A stretch of DNA of 64,000 nucleotides from the NCBI GenBank assembly GCA_033439795.1, contig JAUTDP010000001.1:1984001-2048000 (forward strand). Reading direction: 5' to 3'. This DNA comes from Sordaria brevicollis. Its lineage: Eukaryota > Ascomycota > Sordariomycetes > Sordariales > Sordariaceae. Below are positions 38,041 to 48,724 of the stretch, piece after piece. A program made the position numbers and the translations under genes. The notes under the pieces were generated by a model, which made no database searches, was not told where the DNA came from, and saw only the letters and a program-made list of their open reading frames with translations. Each line of letters opens with the position of its first letter. The stretch's first letter is position 1.

Positions 38041-41000
38041 CTAATATATTAAATCGGTTATATTTCGATATTTAACCTACCTTCTAAGAACTATCCAATA
38101 TAATTAATTAGATATAAAAGTATAAATATTTTAATACCTATTATCTTCGAAAACGTTATTAAATCTTTAGGGAAGGTTATATCCCGGTAGAAGGAGAGCC
38201 TATTGAATAGAAGAAATATCGATTTCATTTCTTAAAGAAACTTTATAACGACCTTATATTTACGACCCGTATTAACCCTAAATTTTAACTCTTCAATAAT
38301 TAACGAAATAATACTATTTTCAACTAATATAATCCCAATATATTATTAAATTAAATAATTAATATTAATATATAGTTATATAGTAATTTAAACGTTATAT
38401 TAAAATATATCGCTAAATATTTATCGAAGGTAAAAATAAAATCTAAATTATATAAAGAAATTACCGTAGAAATTATCCCCCAATTAAATACTAATAATTT
38501 TATTAAACAACTTACCGCTAAATTTAAAAATAAATTTATAATTGAGTATAACTAATCTATATAAGAAGTTTATTATATTTTTTTTAAATTACCCTTATGA
38601 ATAAATACCCGTATCGTTATGTTTATCAATTACTACCACCGTAATTAAAACGGCATTATTATAACCAACCCCAATATAAATCTTTTCGATATAGAACGAA
38701 GGCGTTAAAATATTACCGTTAATAGAAATAATAAAGTTATTACTATTTTTTATATTAATATTAATAATAAAATTCGATTCTTATAATCGGTTTACTAAAA
38801 GTATTAAATTCGCAGTAATAATTATATTAAAATTTTATACTTCGAATTTCTTATTATTTTTAATACCAATATATTTAACCCCAAACTTTTATTTAACCGC
38901 GCTAAATATAGGGTATTCAATTATTTCCCTATTTATAGTTTTAAAAACAACCCTAAAAATTATATATATATTAAATTCATACTTTAATACCTTTATTAAC
39001 GGCCTAATAATTTATTTACTATTAGCGGGGTACATTACAATACGTATATTAAAGTATTTATAATATATTAAAAAGATTATTAATACCCGAATAACTATTA
39101 TAATAAATTACTACCTCCAGTCCTTAAAGAAGATTTCGAACCTCCTACCTAAAAAGAGGAATTAAATAAACCTAATAGGTAGGAAAATTATATTAAAGAA
39201 CTACTTAATAACTAAAATAATATTAATAATAATAATAATAAAAATTTAAGCAATACTTTAGGAAATTATATTATCGATATTAATTACCCTTAATAAGAGC
39301 GTTACTATAAACGTTATTAAAACTTCGCTACTATATTTAATATTTATTAAAAAGATCGAAGAGGTACGCCTATCCCTAATATTAATTTAATTAATCCGCT
39401 TAACCCGGACCTTCTTAACGCCGAATAATATATAATTTATAATATATATATTAAATATTATTGAACTATTTTTAATAGCCAAACTCCAAATTAACTATTT
39501 ATACAAATTAATAGTAGAAGTAGTATAGGAAAGTCCTTCCTTATTCAAATATTATACTAACGTCTTATCAATATAATTAACGATAATTACCCTATTCTTA
39601 TTATTTATTACGCCCTTACCGGTATTACTATTAATAATATTAATAAATATACTATTTACTCCCTTTTAAAACTCCCTTTTATTAGCAATTCTTTAAATAA
39701 TTTCGATAATATTAAGTTTATTAATATTTAAACAAGATTTCGACTGTATAAATAGTTTATTATCGACGAAAAATCTATATTAAATTTAAAGATTATATAT
39801 TATATTAATAAAAGATTATATTAAATCTTCCTAAAGAATTAAAGAAAGTTATTTAACGGTACGAATATTCTTTTATTTAATAATTTCTATTAATTACCCC
39901 TAATTAATTAAAAACCGTTATTCTTTTATAAATTTTAATAATTTTATAATAACCCTAATACTTAATTTAAGGCCCTAGATAAAGAAAATCCCGGTCTACT
40001 TCCTAACGAAATAGAAGAATAATGGCGGTAAAGAAGGCTCGGTAAATTTGATTCTATATAATATAACAGTCGTAATTATTATTATACTTTCGATTAAAAT
40101 ATTAAATTCAAGGTTATTATACGTTAATAAAATAATAATTAAACTAAATTCCGTAAAGTATTCGATAAATTAAAGGATAACCTCCCTACCGTTATTTACT
40201 AGCGTACATTAATTAATCGATATAAATAAATTTTACCGGTCCTAAAATAAAAGCTCTTTAATAATATATTACGCATTTACCCTATTAATAAGTAAATTAA
40301 CTAATATAATCTTCGGTATTTAGAAGCGATTAATTAACTAGTATTTAAAATAAATATTAAATATACCGGTCGTAGTACTAATATTATTACCTTTACCGAA
40401 GCCGGTAACTTATACGCCGTTTTTTATTTAATATTTAAAAATAAAATTATATTTACCGAAAATTTCTAAACCGAAGCTAATTTAATTAATAGTACTATAA
40501 AGACTATTATTAATACTACTTAGAATATAAATCGTCGATATAATATTTATCCTAATATTAAAGACTTTCCTTTCGTTATTTTAATTAATTTTCCTAATTA
40601 TCGAAGTCTACATTATTTTAACGATATTAACGTTAACGACCGTACGGTCCCTATCTTCATATTTACTTAAAAATTTCAAAGAAGTATTATTTAATATACC
40701 CATACCTAATTCCCGTTAATTATTATATATATTATTATAGTATATAAATTATAAGGGTAGACTCTAAATTATATTATTCTTAATATTTCTTAAAAATAAT
40801 TTACTAATAATTTTACTTACATAACCGTATCCTATATAAAAACTTTATAAAGTATTATATTTAAAGAGAACTTTAAATTCGATATATTAAAGTTTATATT
40901 TAAAAAGATTTAAAATTATAGAATTAAGGATATACGGCGCCGTCTTAATTAATAATTCGTACCCGGCCAGCCGTTACCCCTACGTAGCTAACGCGGCTCT

Positions 41001-41070
41001 CCGCCTATATCCAACCGATTCCTAAACCTTAATCGCAATCCCGGTAATATATCGGATAGTAATTAATTAA

Positions 41071-41093
41071 ATAATAATAATAATAATAATAAC
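41071..41093 (+). repeat. AAT microsatellite inside the Helitron frame
   Basis: Seven AAT units that, in the helicase frame, read as a run of asparagines just before a QPPPGPAYN-like proline-rich tail. It is short, and it lies near the C-terminal end of the relic protein. Confidence 0.8.
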
Positions 41094-42150
41094 GGCCAGC
41101 CTCCCCCGGGCCCGGCATACAATAAATTACGTAGAAAACCGCCAAATAAATTACAAAGAAGGGGTAGACCCCTAAATAATTGAACTAATAACGTATCCAG
41201 TAAAAGAAGGGGTAAATTAAATAGTATTACTAATTCTAATATAAAAGAGACTCGTAAAAAAATTACTTAAAAGTAAGGGCAAGGTTAATCCTCCCCGGTT
41301 AAGAAGTAAAGGAAATAACGATATATTAAATATAAAAGGGATAATAAAACTATTCAAAAAATTAATAAATTAAAAAAGTACTAATAAACCGAAGAAAGAA
41401 GGTTTAAAAATATTATTCTAATATTAAATATAATAATAAAATATCTATAATATTCCTTCCCTATATAATATTTCCCAATAATATAATTCCTTCCCAAATA
41501 TTACTATCCTATAATATTTATAAAGTACGTTAATCCCCATCTTTTTCATCCGTTTCTTTTCGTCCTATCTACTATTAACCCTATCCTATCCCAATTAAAT
41601 TAAACTATTACCATTAATACTATTAAAACTATTATTAACCTTACCGTCGTCGACTATAAATACCGGAAAAAGCTTACTAGAATAATTATATAATAGAAGA
41701 GAGGGTTTTAATATCGATAACCCCGTTAAAATACCTTAGGATAAAAATAACGAATTAGACCGCCTTATCGATAATATTATACGGTAATAAGAAGAATAAC
41801 GCGACTTCGTCGCCCCCAAGCGCTAACGCCTTCATACCGGTTCCTAAATTAGGACGAAAACCGTCTAACCTTATACCGATAACAATTATTAGCTCTATTA
41901 TAAATAACGGTTAATTAATTCTCTTTAGTTTCTTTTATTTCTTTTAATTGTAATTTAAATTTTAATACCGATAATATAGTCTCTCCCAGCAGTATAGTCT
42001 TCGGGTTTTAATAGGGTATAAATAACTATCATGTATTAATTCTAATATAATTTCATTATTACGTATTTAAAAGTGACTTTAGGCCGTGCGTAATGGGCGT
42101 TTCATTAACTCCGTTGGGCATATCAGGCTCCGCCCAAAGGTCTACTATTT

Positions 42151-44560
42151 TTATTATTATAATTTAATAACCTCTTTAATAAAAATTTAGGCCTATAAAG
42201 AGGTTAGTTTTTAATAGAGGATATTTACCTTAATGGCGGAAATAATGATTATAATAATAATAAGGGTTAGAATAGGGGTTATAATAAGTAGGGCGATAAG
42301 AGCGGGGGCGGCCGTAAGGATAAGTAAATTGGAAAAGAGGGATTCGAAAAAGCCGGTAGAAAGGTAATTAAAGGCTATAAATTTAAGAACGTACTCTATA
42401 AATTCGTTTACCGAAATTATTAAATTGCGAATTTAAACGGTTTCGCTAATATTAATAGAATTTAAATATTTAACCGCTTATTAAACGATATAAATAATTT
42501 AAGTTATAATAAAAATAAATTAATAAATTTTACCCGATTCGGTCGCGTAAATAGCGTACTTTTTACTGCCTTCGAAATTAATATAATAATAGCCGCGGGA
42601 AAGGTAAATTTAATACTAATTCTTATTAAATTTATATTTAATAAAGGCCGTTATAATTTTACTTTTCGTTTATTTCGTTTTATTATAAAGCGAAGGTAGG
42701 ATATTATATAAAGCCGCCGCTATATTAATTTTCTTATCTTTTTTAGGTATGGAAAGGTTAGGGTTATTGGAATTAAACCCCTTCTTATTCTCCTCTAAAT
42801 TAATAAAAATATAAATAAAAATTTAAATTAAATTTAGGGTTATAATAGGGGTCGAAATGTAGGGTAATAGGGCCGCGAAAAAAGGGTTATTAACGTATTA
42901 ATTAATAGAATAAAGGTAAGAATAGGTAATTAGAGTTAACCCGAAGGGAAAAGGAGGTAAAACCGCCGTAGGAATTAAAAATACGGCCGGAGCCGGGGTA
43001 AAGGGAATTCTAAATATAGCCTAATAATATTAAGGAGTAGTATATTATTATTATTATTATTGAAAAGTAAATTAATAATAGTATTAAAACTATTATTACG
43101 GAATAGCGAATATATTAAAAATATATATTATTTCCAATTATTCGGGGGTAAATTTAGAAAAGTCTATAGCGAAGGAATTTACGTTTATAATTAATAAGAG
43201 TCTAGGAGATTGTAGCGTAGAGGAAAGCTTACTAAAAGGATTTAATTTTGTATTAAAGAAAGGAAAAGGGAAAAGAAGGAGAAAAAGAAAGAAGGGGAAA
43301 TAAAAGGTTTTATAGGAAGAACGGGTTTATAATAGGAAAAGGGCTTATAAGCGGTTAATTGGCGTACGGGTTAGCTAATTACGTATAGGCGATTAATTAC
43401 GTAAATTAAAACGAAAATACGGGTATATAATTAAATTAAAGGAATTAGATTTTAAAAGGCATTTATAAATAATAATTAAATAGCGATTATTATTATAGTA
43501 ATTAGAAGGAGAGGAGGGGGTTAATATTATAGGGCTACCGCTTAAGAGGTTATATTAGGCTCTACGGCCTAATTGGCTCCCTATGGCTACCCCTATAATT
43601 ATAATTCGGGCGGTACGTACTAACTCTATAAAATTACTTATATGCCTATAACCCCCTTTAAAAGGATAGAGTCTACGACCCCGCTTTGCGGTGCGGCTTT
43701 CCCCCCTTTTCTCTTCGTAGAACTTTATCAATTTATTAGGCCCAGTATTTGTGCTATACTCTACTGTCCCCCTTACACTATTTTAAACGTTTTCTATAAT
43801 AAATTCGGGATAGTTATTATCGTCGGCGGCTAATTCGGTAACAATTTCCTCCTCGATTTTTATAAAATAACGTTAGAAATTCAATATTAAGAAATAATTT
43901 TAATAAAATTTACCCTTATAGAAAGAATAAATATATCCTTCGCACTTTATATAATAATTGAAATAAATTCTTTATAAAATTTCTTTACCGCCCTAAAAAT
44001 ATATTATAAATAGGTTAAAATTAATAATATATTTATATAAATTATAAACTTTATTTTCGATAATTATTTTTAAAAAAGTAATAGGTAAAGCCTATAAAGT
44101 ATTTAATACGTATAAAGCGCAAAACCGACGATATTTTTTCGCTTACGTAAGGCTTTTAATATCCTTTAAGAAATAATTCGTAAAAAATAATTTCTTAATA
44201 TTAATTAGCGTTAATTCCTTTTAAATAATATTTTTTAATATTAATAAATAATATTACCTTATTCTTAATATAAATATTAATAGCTTCTTCGGGACCGTCG
44301 TTTATAATTTTCGTAATAAAGTACCGAAATTCTTGCGTAAGGACGGTTTTCGGGATAGGAAGCGGGTATAGAATTATCGGGGGCGGACGTAGGGTTATTT
44401 TCAGTATAATAATAGCGGTATTTTTAGCTATAATTTATTTAAGAGGTATTATAGGTAGTAATAGTACGGATTGCGGTAATAGTATTATTATAGTTAAAGT
44501 AGAATAGTATAAGGTTTATAAATGTGGTATAAAGTTAAGGGTTTTGAATAATCTTTGTAT
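42151..44560 (+). pseudogene. Unidentified RIP-degraded relic at the right end
   Basis: On the plus strand about 42240-43350 keeps a coding-like frame, first Gly/Asn/Lys-rich and then a charged helical segment. The part from about 43000 is purine-rich and lysine-rich. It matches no family I can name. A patch at 43540-43800 is less mutated and includes a 63-codon open frame (43642-43833) of no known type. Because it lies next to the right terminal repeat, it may be the right half of the outermost element. Confidence 0.35.
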
Positions 44561-44665
44561 TTATTTACTGAAGAGGTGTATGTATATAGAGCGTCTATTA
44601 TTTGCCTTAACACCTATAGGCCAGCTATACGCACGGGCTAAACGTTTTTCAGTAGTGACTAAAGT

Positions 44666-44699
44666 TTTTTTGAAACCGACCAATACAATGGCCTCCGTA
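44666..44699 (-). repeat. Right 34-bp terminal inverted repeat of the island
   Basis: Exact reverse complement of 4285-4318, ending CCTCCGTA, so a TA dinucleotide again borders the outside. Ordinary, unmutated sequence of the NFS1 upstream region begins immediately after it. Confidence 0.75.
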
Positions 44700-45074
44700 T
44701 CATTTTCGCCTTGAGTAAGCTTGTCCGCGATAGGAACCGGTGGGGACAATCTGATAAAGAGGGGTCCAATCAGATGCGCCAAGAGCTTTCAGATCTCGCC
44801 CCTCATTGGCACATTTCCTTATCACCGACCCCTCCGAGGCCAAGTCCGCGTGCGGATGCCGTTTGTTTCGATTTGTTCTTTCCTGTATGGCGGAAATTCA
44901 GTCCGACTGCCGAACAAGTGGAAGCTCTTTTGAATTTCCGTGTCTTTTCCCTTGGAGCCGCCCCGCCCGCTGCTCTCCATCTTTTTTGAGGTTTTGTCAC
45001 AAACCGCACTTTTTCCCCCTCATCCGCCTGCATCCTCAACAGGCATCATCTCCTCTTCTTCTCTTTTTTTCGGA
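44700..45074 (+). promoter_or_regulatory. NFS1 upstream region between island edge and ATG
   Basis: Only about 375 bp separate the island edge from the NFS1 start codon. The stretch is unmutated and includes a CT-rich run just before the ATG (around 45047-45070), common in Neurospora leaders. I see no clear TATA box. Promoter and leader must fit here or extend into the island. Confidence 0.55.
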
Positions 45075-46851
45075 ATGTCCAACATCGCGCCGTCCGTATT
45101 ACGACAGGCTTCGCGCTTGGCCGCTGCCGCTCCCCTCCGCAGCGCGCGTGTGCTGTCGCGGGCGACCATTGCGGCTGCTGTCAAGACTGCTTCTGCTGCT
45201 TCTTCCAGGAGCTATGTGAGCGAGACCAAGAGGAACAACGCCGACGTGCAGGCCGAGCATGCCATCAAGCTGGATCACAGAGAGATGGAGAAGCAGGGCC
45301 TCGCCATCAGCGCGCAGGATGGCTCGAGCCAACACGTCAGCCCCATGGCTGGTAAGCATCTTAACCTATTTCGAGACATATTTGCGCAGTCATCCTCTTT
45401 GCTGACACTCCCAAGATGTCCTCAGCAACGCTACCGTGATGGATGAGGGACAGCGCCCCATCTACCTGGACATGCAGGCCACCACCCCCGTCGACCCCAG
45501 AGTGCTCGATGCCATGATGCCCTTCTTCACCAACGTCTATGGCAACCCCCACTCGAGGACACATGCCTACGGCTGGGAAACAGACAAGGCGGTTGAGGAG
45601 GCGAGGAAACACATTGCTGATCTGATTGGCGCTGACCCCAAGGAAATCATCTTCACCAGCGGTGCCACCGAGTCCAACAACATGAGCATCAAGGGTGTCG
45701 CTAGATTCTTTGGCCGGTCCGGCAAGAAGAAGCACATCATCACCAGCCAGACAGAACACAAGTGTGTCCTTGACAGCTGCAGGCATCTTCAGGACGAGGG
45801 CTTCGAAGTGACCTACCTCCCCGTGAAGAGCACCGGCCTGATCGACATGGCGGATCTGGAGGCTGCCATCCGTCCCGACACCGCCATCGTCAGTATCATG
45901 GCTGTCAACAACGAGATTGGTGTCATCCAGCCCCTCGAGGAAATCGGCAAGCTGTGCCGGTCCAAGAAGATCTTCTTCCACACCGATGCTGCCCAGGCCG
46001 TTGGCAAGATTCCCCTTGACGTTAACGCCATGAACATTGACTTGATGTCCATTTCCTCCCACAAGATCTACGGCCCCAAGGGTATTGGTGCGTGCTACGT
46101 CCGTCGTCGCCCAAGAGTCAGACTCGACCCCATTATCAGCGGTGGTGGTCAGGAGAGAGGTCTCCGCAGCGGCACGCTGGCTCCCCCGCTCGTTGTCGGC
46201 TTCGGAGAGGCGTGCCGCATCGCCAAGGAAGAGATGCCGGTATGTTACTGTCCTTTTCTTTTAACCCTACCCTTACCATGATGAGTCGCTTTACACATGC
46301 ATGGCTTTCTGAAGTCCCGTGACAAGGACTCCTTGTTGATAGACAGCAACTTCTCTGATCATACCCTCCTCACATCCTACATATTTTGCATCATTTGGCA
46401 CAAGCACCGGCGCTAACAGTTGCAAAAGTACGACTCCAAGCGTATCAAGTATCTCTCCGACCGTCTCCTCAACGGTCTGCTCGCCATGGAGCACACCAGC
46501 CAGAACGGTGACCCCAACCACTTTTACCCCGGCTGCGTGAACGTTTCTTTCGCCTACGTCGAGGGTGAGTCCCTCCTCATGGCCTTGAAGGATATCGCTC
46601 TTTCTTCCGGCAGTGCTTGCACGTCGGCTTCTCTTGAGCCCAGTTACGTTCTCCGTGCTTTGGGCAACAGTGATGAGAGTGCCCACTCCAGTATCCGTTT
46701 CGGTATCGGCCGTTTCACCACCGAGCAGGAGATCGACTACGTGCTCAAGGCTGTGACCGAGCGTGTCGGTTTCCTCCGTGAGCTTTCTCCTTTGTGGGAG
46801 CTCGTCCAGGAGGGTATCGACCTCAACACGATCCAGTGGAGCCAGCACTAA
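45075..46851 (+). CDS. nfs-1: Mitochondrial cysteine desulfurase Nfs1
   Basis: Pyridoxal-phosphate enzyme that takes sulfur from L-cysteine and passes it as a persulfide to the Isu scaffold for iron-sulfur cluster assembly in the mitochondrial matrix; it is also needed for tRNA thiolation. Exons 45075-45351, 45416-46239 and 46429-46851 give 507 residues (yeast Nfs1 has 497). Introns of 64 and 189 bp have GCTGAC and GCTAAC branch sites. The Arg/Ala/Ser-rich, acid-free N-terminus is a mitochondrial presequence. The catalytic core starts near residue 108 ([11 protein letters not shown]). PLP contacts include HTDAAQ (His281, Asp283) and the Schiff-base Lys309 in [10 protein letters not shown]. 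The sulfur-carrying Cys431 lies in [10 protein letters not shown]. The C-terminus ends NTIQWSQH, typical of eukaryotic Nfs1. An upstream in-frame ATG at 44940 would add 45 residues not typical of a presequence, so I chose 45075. No RIP damage is seen. Confidence 0.97.
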
Positions 46852-47407
46852 AAGGTGACATGGTGTGGTTTATGAGCGGTTTTTATATCACGTTTTATAA
46901 AATGGGCGGAGTTATCATTGCATTTTCTTTTTCTCGGTGTGCTACCTCTCTACGGACCAAAGGCGGCCCGGGTTTTTATACAGCCAACCTTATGAATTGG
47001 TGAGGCTCCCGCAAGGACGGAAGCAAGGGGCAAAACATGACCCGTTGTATTATACTATATCATGTATGTAAGCGATATTTGCAGATGACTTTGGTTTTGA
47101 CGAGCAAAAGAATGATACCATAGGGCTGGAAGACGGCGCTTGGAGGTGTCAGTCAAGAGAACAATACACCATATAATGGATATACATAATTCCCGGCATC
47201 GCGGCTGATGAATATCTCTCCTTTTTGGCTTGTGGCTTGGTGTTGTGCATGTAGTGCCAATGCTCTGGTTGTCTCCAGTTATGAGGTCCGACGATTTCCG
47301 TCGACCTGTTTACAACACATCTTGGCTAACGAAGATGTGTCTACAGCTGAAACTCATCACGCAAGATCGGATGGAATAAGTTACCCGGAGATGCCGCGTT
47401 GGTGTTG

Positions 47408-47489
47408 AGGGGCTTGGCTCGGCTCGTTGGTGGCTGCGACGGGCTATGATGTCACAGTCTCATTGGCGATGGTGGGATGAACGACCCCT
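47408..47489 (+). promoter_or_regulatory. Two STRE-like sites upstream of the CsbD-like gene
   Basis: AGGGG at 47408-47412 and CCCCT at 47485-47489 match the five-base stress response element known from fungal stress genes. They lie about 540-620 bp upstream of the ATG. Five-base matches are frequent by chance, so this is only suggestive. Confidence 0.25.
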
Positions 47490-47873
47490 GTCCACAGCTC
47501 TTGCCTATGACATCACTCCTTCTGGTGTGCTTTGTGAGACCACAAACGACATATTCACAGGCAACAACAGCCAAGCCATTCAGAGTATACTGCGAGATTT
47601 GACTGGAAGCTACGAGCTGAAACAAACAAGAAAGACCATAGGTGGCCAACCAGAATCAAGAATGGGTTAGACACCGCGGAAGTGATGGATGGACACATGG
47701 TTCACATGGCCTTTCCCAAGCACCTCCAGTCCGTCATTGCCCTTCAACCATGGGCCAAGATTTCGGCAGGACCCTGATTTTCAGGACGGAAGTTCTATTC
47801 TGGTCATCCGATCTGACTTCTTGTTTGTCTTGATGCGTGCACATGGTGGACCTTGTGGAAGTCGAGATTGGGA

Positions 47874-47880
47874 TATATAA
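47874..47880 (+). promoter_or_regulatory. TATA box of the CsbD-like stress gene
   Basis: TATATAA, about 145 bp before the start codon, followed by an A/C-rich leader (47930-48024) with no ATG. That is a typical arrangement for a strongly expressed, inducible fungal gene. Confidence 0.6.
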
Positions 47881-48024
47881 AGAATAGACCTTCCTTTCGG
47901 GCACAGATTCCAGACCATCATCATCTTCACGATACAACAACTCTCCAAGAACAACAACTTCAAGCAAAACTATCGCCACCTCAACTTTACCTAACTAAAC
48001 AACATACCACAACAACCGCCCAAC

Positions 48025-48724
48025 ATGTCTACCGAGAACAACTCCACCCTCAAGTCCTACATCGACTCCGCCACCGGCGCTGTCCAGAACGCCGTCGGCA
48101 GCGTTATTGGCAACCGCGGTGATCAGGTACGCTTTACAATCCTCTGTCTCGACCTACCTGGATTCTATTCAGTTGACTAACAGATCATTTCAACAGGCCG
48201 AAGGCCAGCTCAAGCAAGAGAAGGCTCACGCCGAGCACGCCGCCTCGCACGACACCGCTAAGCTCCCCGGCTTCACTGCCACCTCGGACGGTGCCGTCGC
48301 CGCCGACCACCCCGACCGTCAGTCCGGCTCGTGGAACCAGACGGCCAGCGCGGCCAAGGAGTTTATTGGTGGTACCATTGGTTCTGAGGTTTGTCCTCCT
48401 CCCCTTCTGTCCTCTCCCACAAACAGTCTACTAACAACCCGTCCACAGGAGTTGAAGCAAGCAGGCCGCCAACAAAACCGCGAAGGCCAAGAGCAGGAAG
48501 CCCGCGGCCAAGTCAAGGATCTCGGCGAGGGCGCCAAGGACCGCGTAACCGGCCAGCTCGGCAACGCGGCCGCCGCTCTTGTCGGTGACCGCGAGAAGCA
48601 GGCTGAGTATCAGGCTCAGCACGATGTCGGCAAGGCCCAGCAGAGGGGTGCGGAGCATGATATCCAGAAGGAGGCGGAGGCGCAGAAGAGGGCTAATATC
48701 GATAACCACAAGGCTGATCTCTAA
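48025..48724 (+). CDS. CsbD-like small stress protein
   Basis: Exons 48025-48126, 48197-48388 and 48449-48724 give 189 residues; the introns are 70 and 60 bp, both in phase 0. The protein is hydrophilic and rich in Ala, Gln, Glu, Lys and Gly, with no signal peptide or membrane segment, much like LEA proteins. From about residue 99 it has the amphipathic repeat character of the CsbD family (QAGRQQNREGQEQEARGQVKD and similar units). Some fungal relatives are annotated as mismatched-base-pair and cruciform DNA recognition proteins. Bacterial CsbD is a general stress-response protein of unknown mechanism. The N-terminal TLKSYIDSATGAVQNAVGSVIG looks like an amphipathic helix. A TATA box and STRE-like sites upstream fit stress induction. 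The biochemical role is not established. Confidence 0.82.

Larger units (their letters stand above)
24657..42150 (+). mobile_element. Helitron relic (RepHel), interrupted by Gypsy C
   Basis: A rolling-circle transposon relic, plus strand, in two parts around Gypsy C; the outer limits are approximate. Part 1 shows a Helitron-specific region ending near 27640 (INFIRNV, then IDIIL, then a FRFLKEN-like stretch) and the Rep HUH motif, where His-x-His now reads Tyr-Thr-Tyr (28719-28727). Part 2 shows the catalytic-tyrosine motif YIAKYLSK (from 38406), then a Pif1-like helicase. Its Walker A is mutated to SRSSIGKS (39513-39536), Walker B reads IDEKS (39762-39776), and motif VI reads TYITVSYIKTL (40815-40847). 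A poly-Asn run encoded by an AAT repeat follows. This motif order is diagnostic of Helitrons. The relic coding length of roughly 5.7 kb without the insert fits a RepHel protein. Exact 5' TC and 3' CTRR ends were not identified. Confidence 0.8.
46852..48024. other. Intergenic: NFS1 terminator region and CsbD-like promoter
   Basis: About 1.2 kb without a supportable gene. The left part is presumably the NFS1 3' untranslated region. The right part is the promoter of the CsbD-like gene, with a TATA box at 47874-47880, an A/C-rich leader from about 47930 and two stress-element-like sites. No RNA gene was recognised. Confidence 0.55.

Noticed and set aside
44940..45074. In-frame upstream ATG that would lengthen Nfs1 by 45 residues
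   Set aside because: The added residues are Pro/Ser/Phe-rich and unlike a mitochondrial presequence, while the ATG at 45075 begins a typical one.
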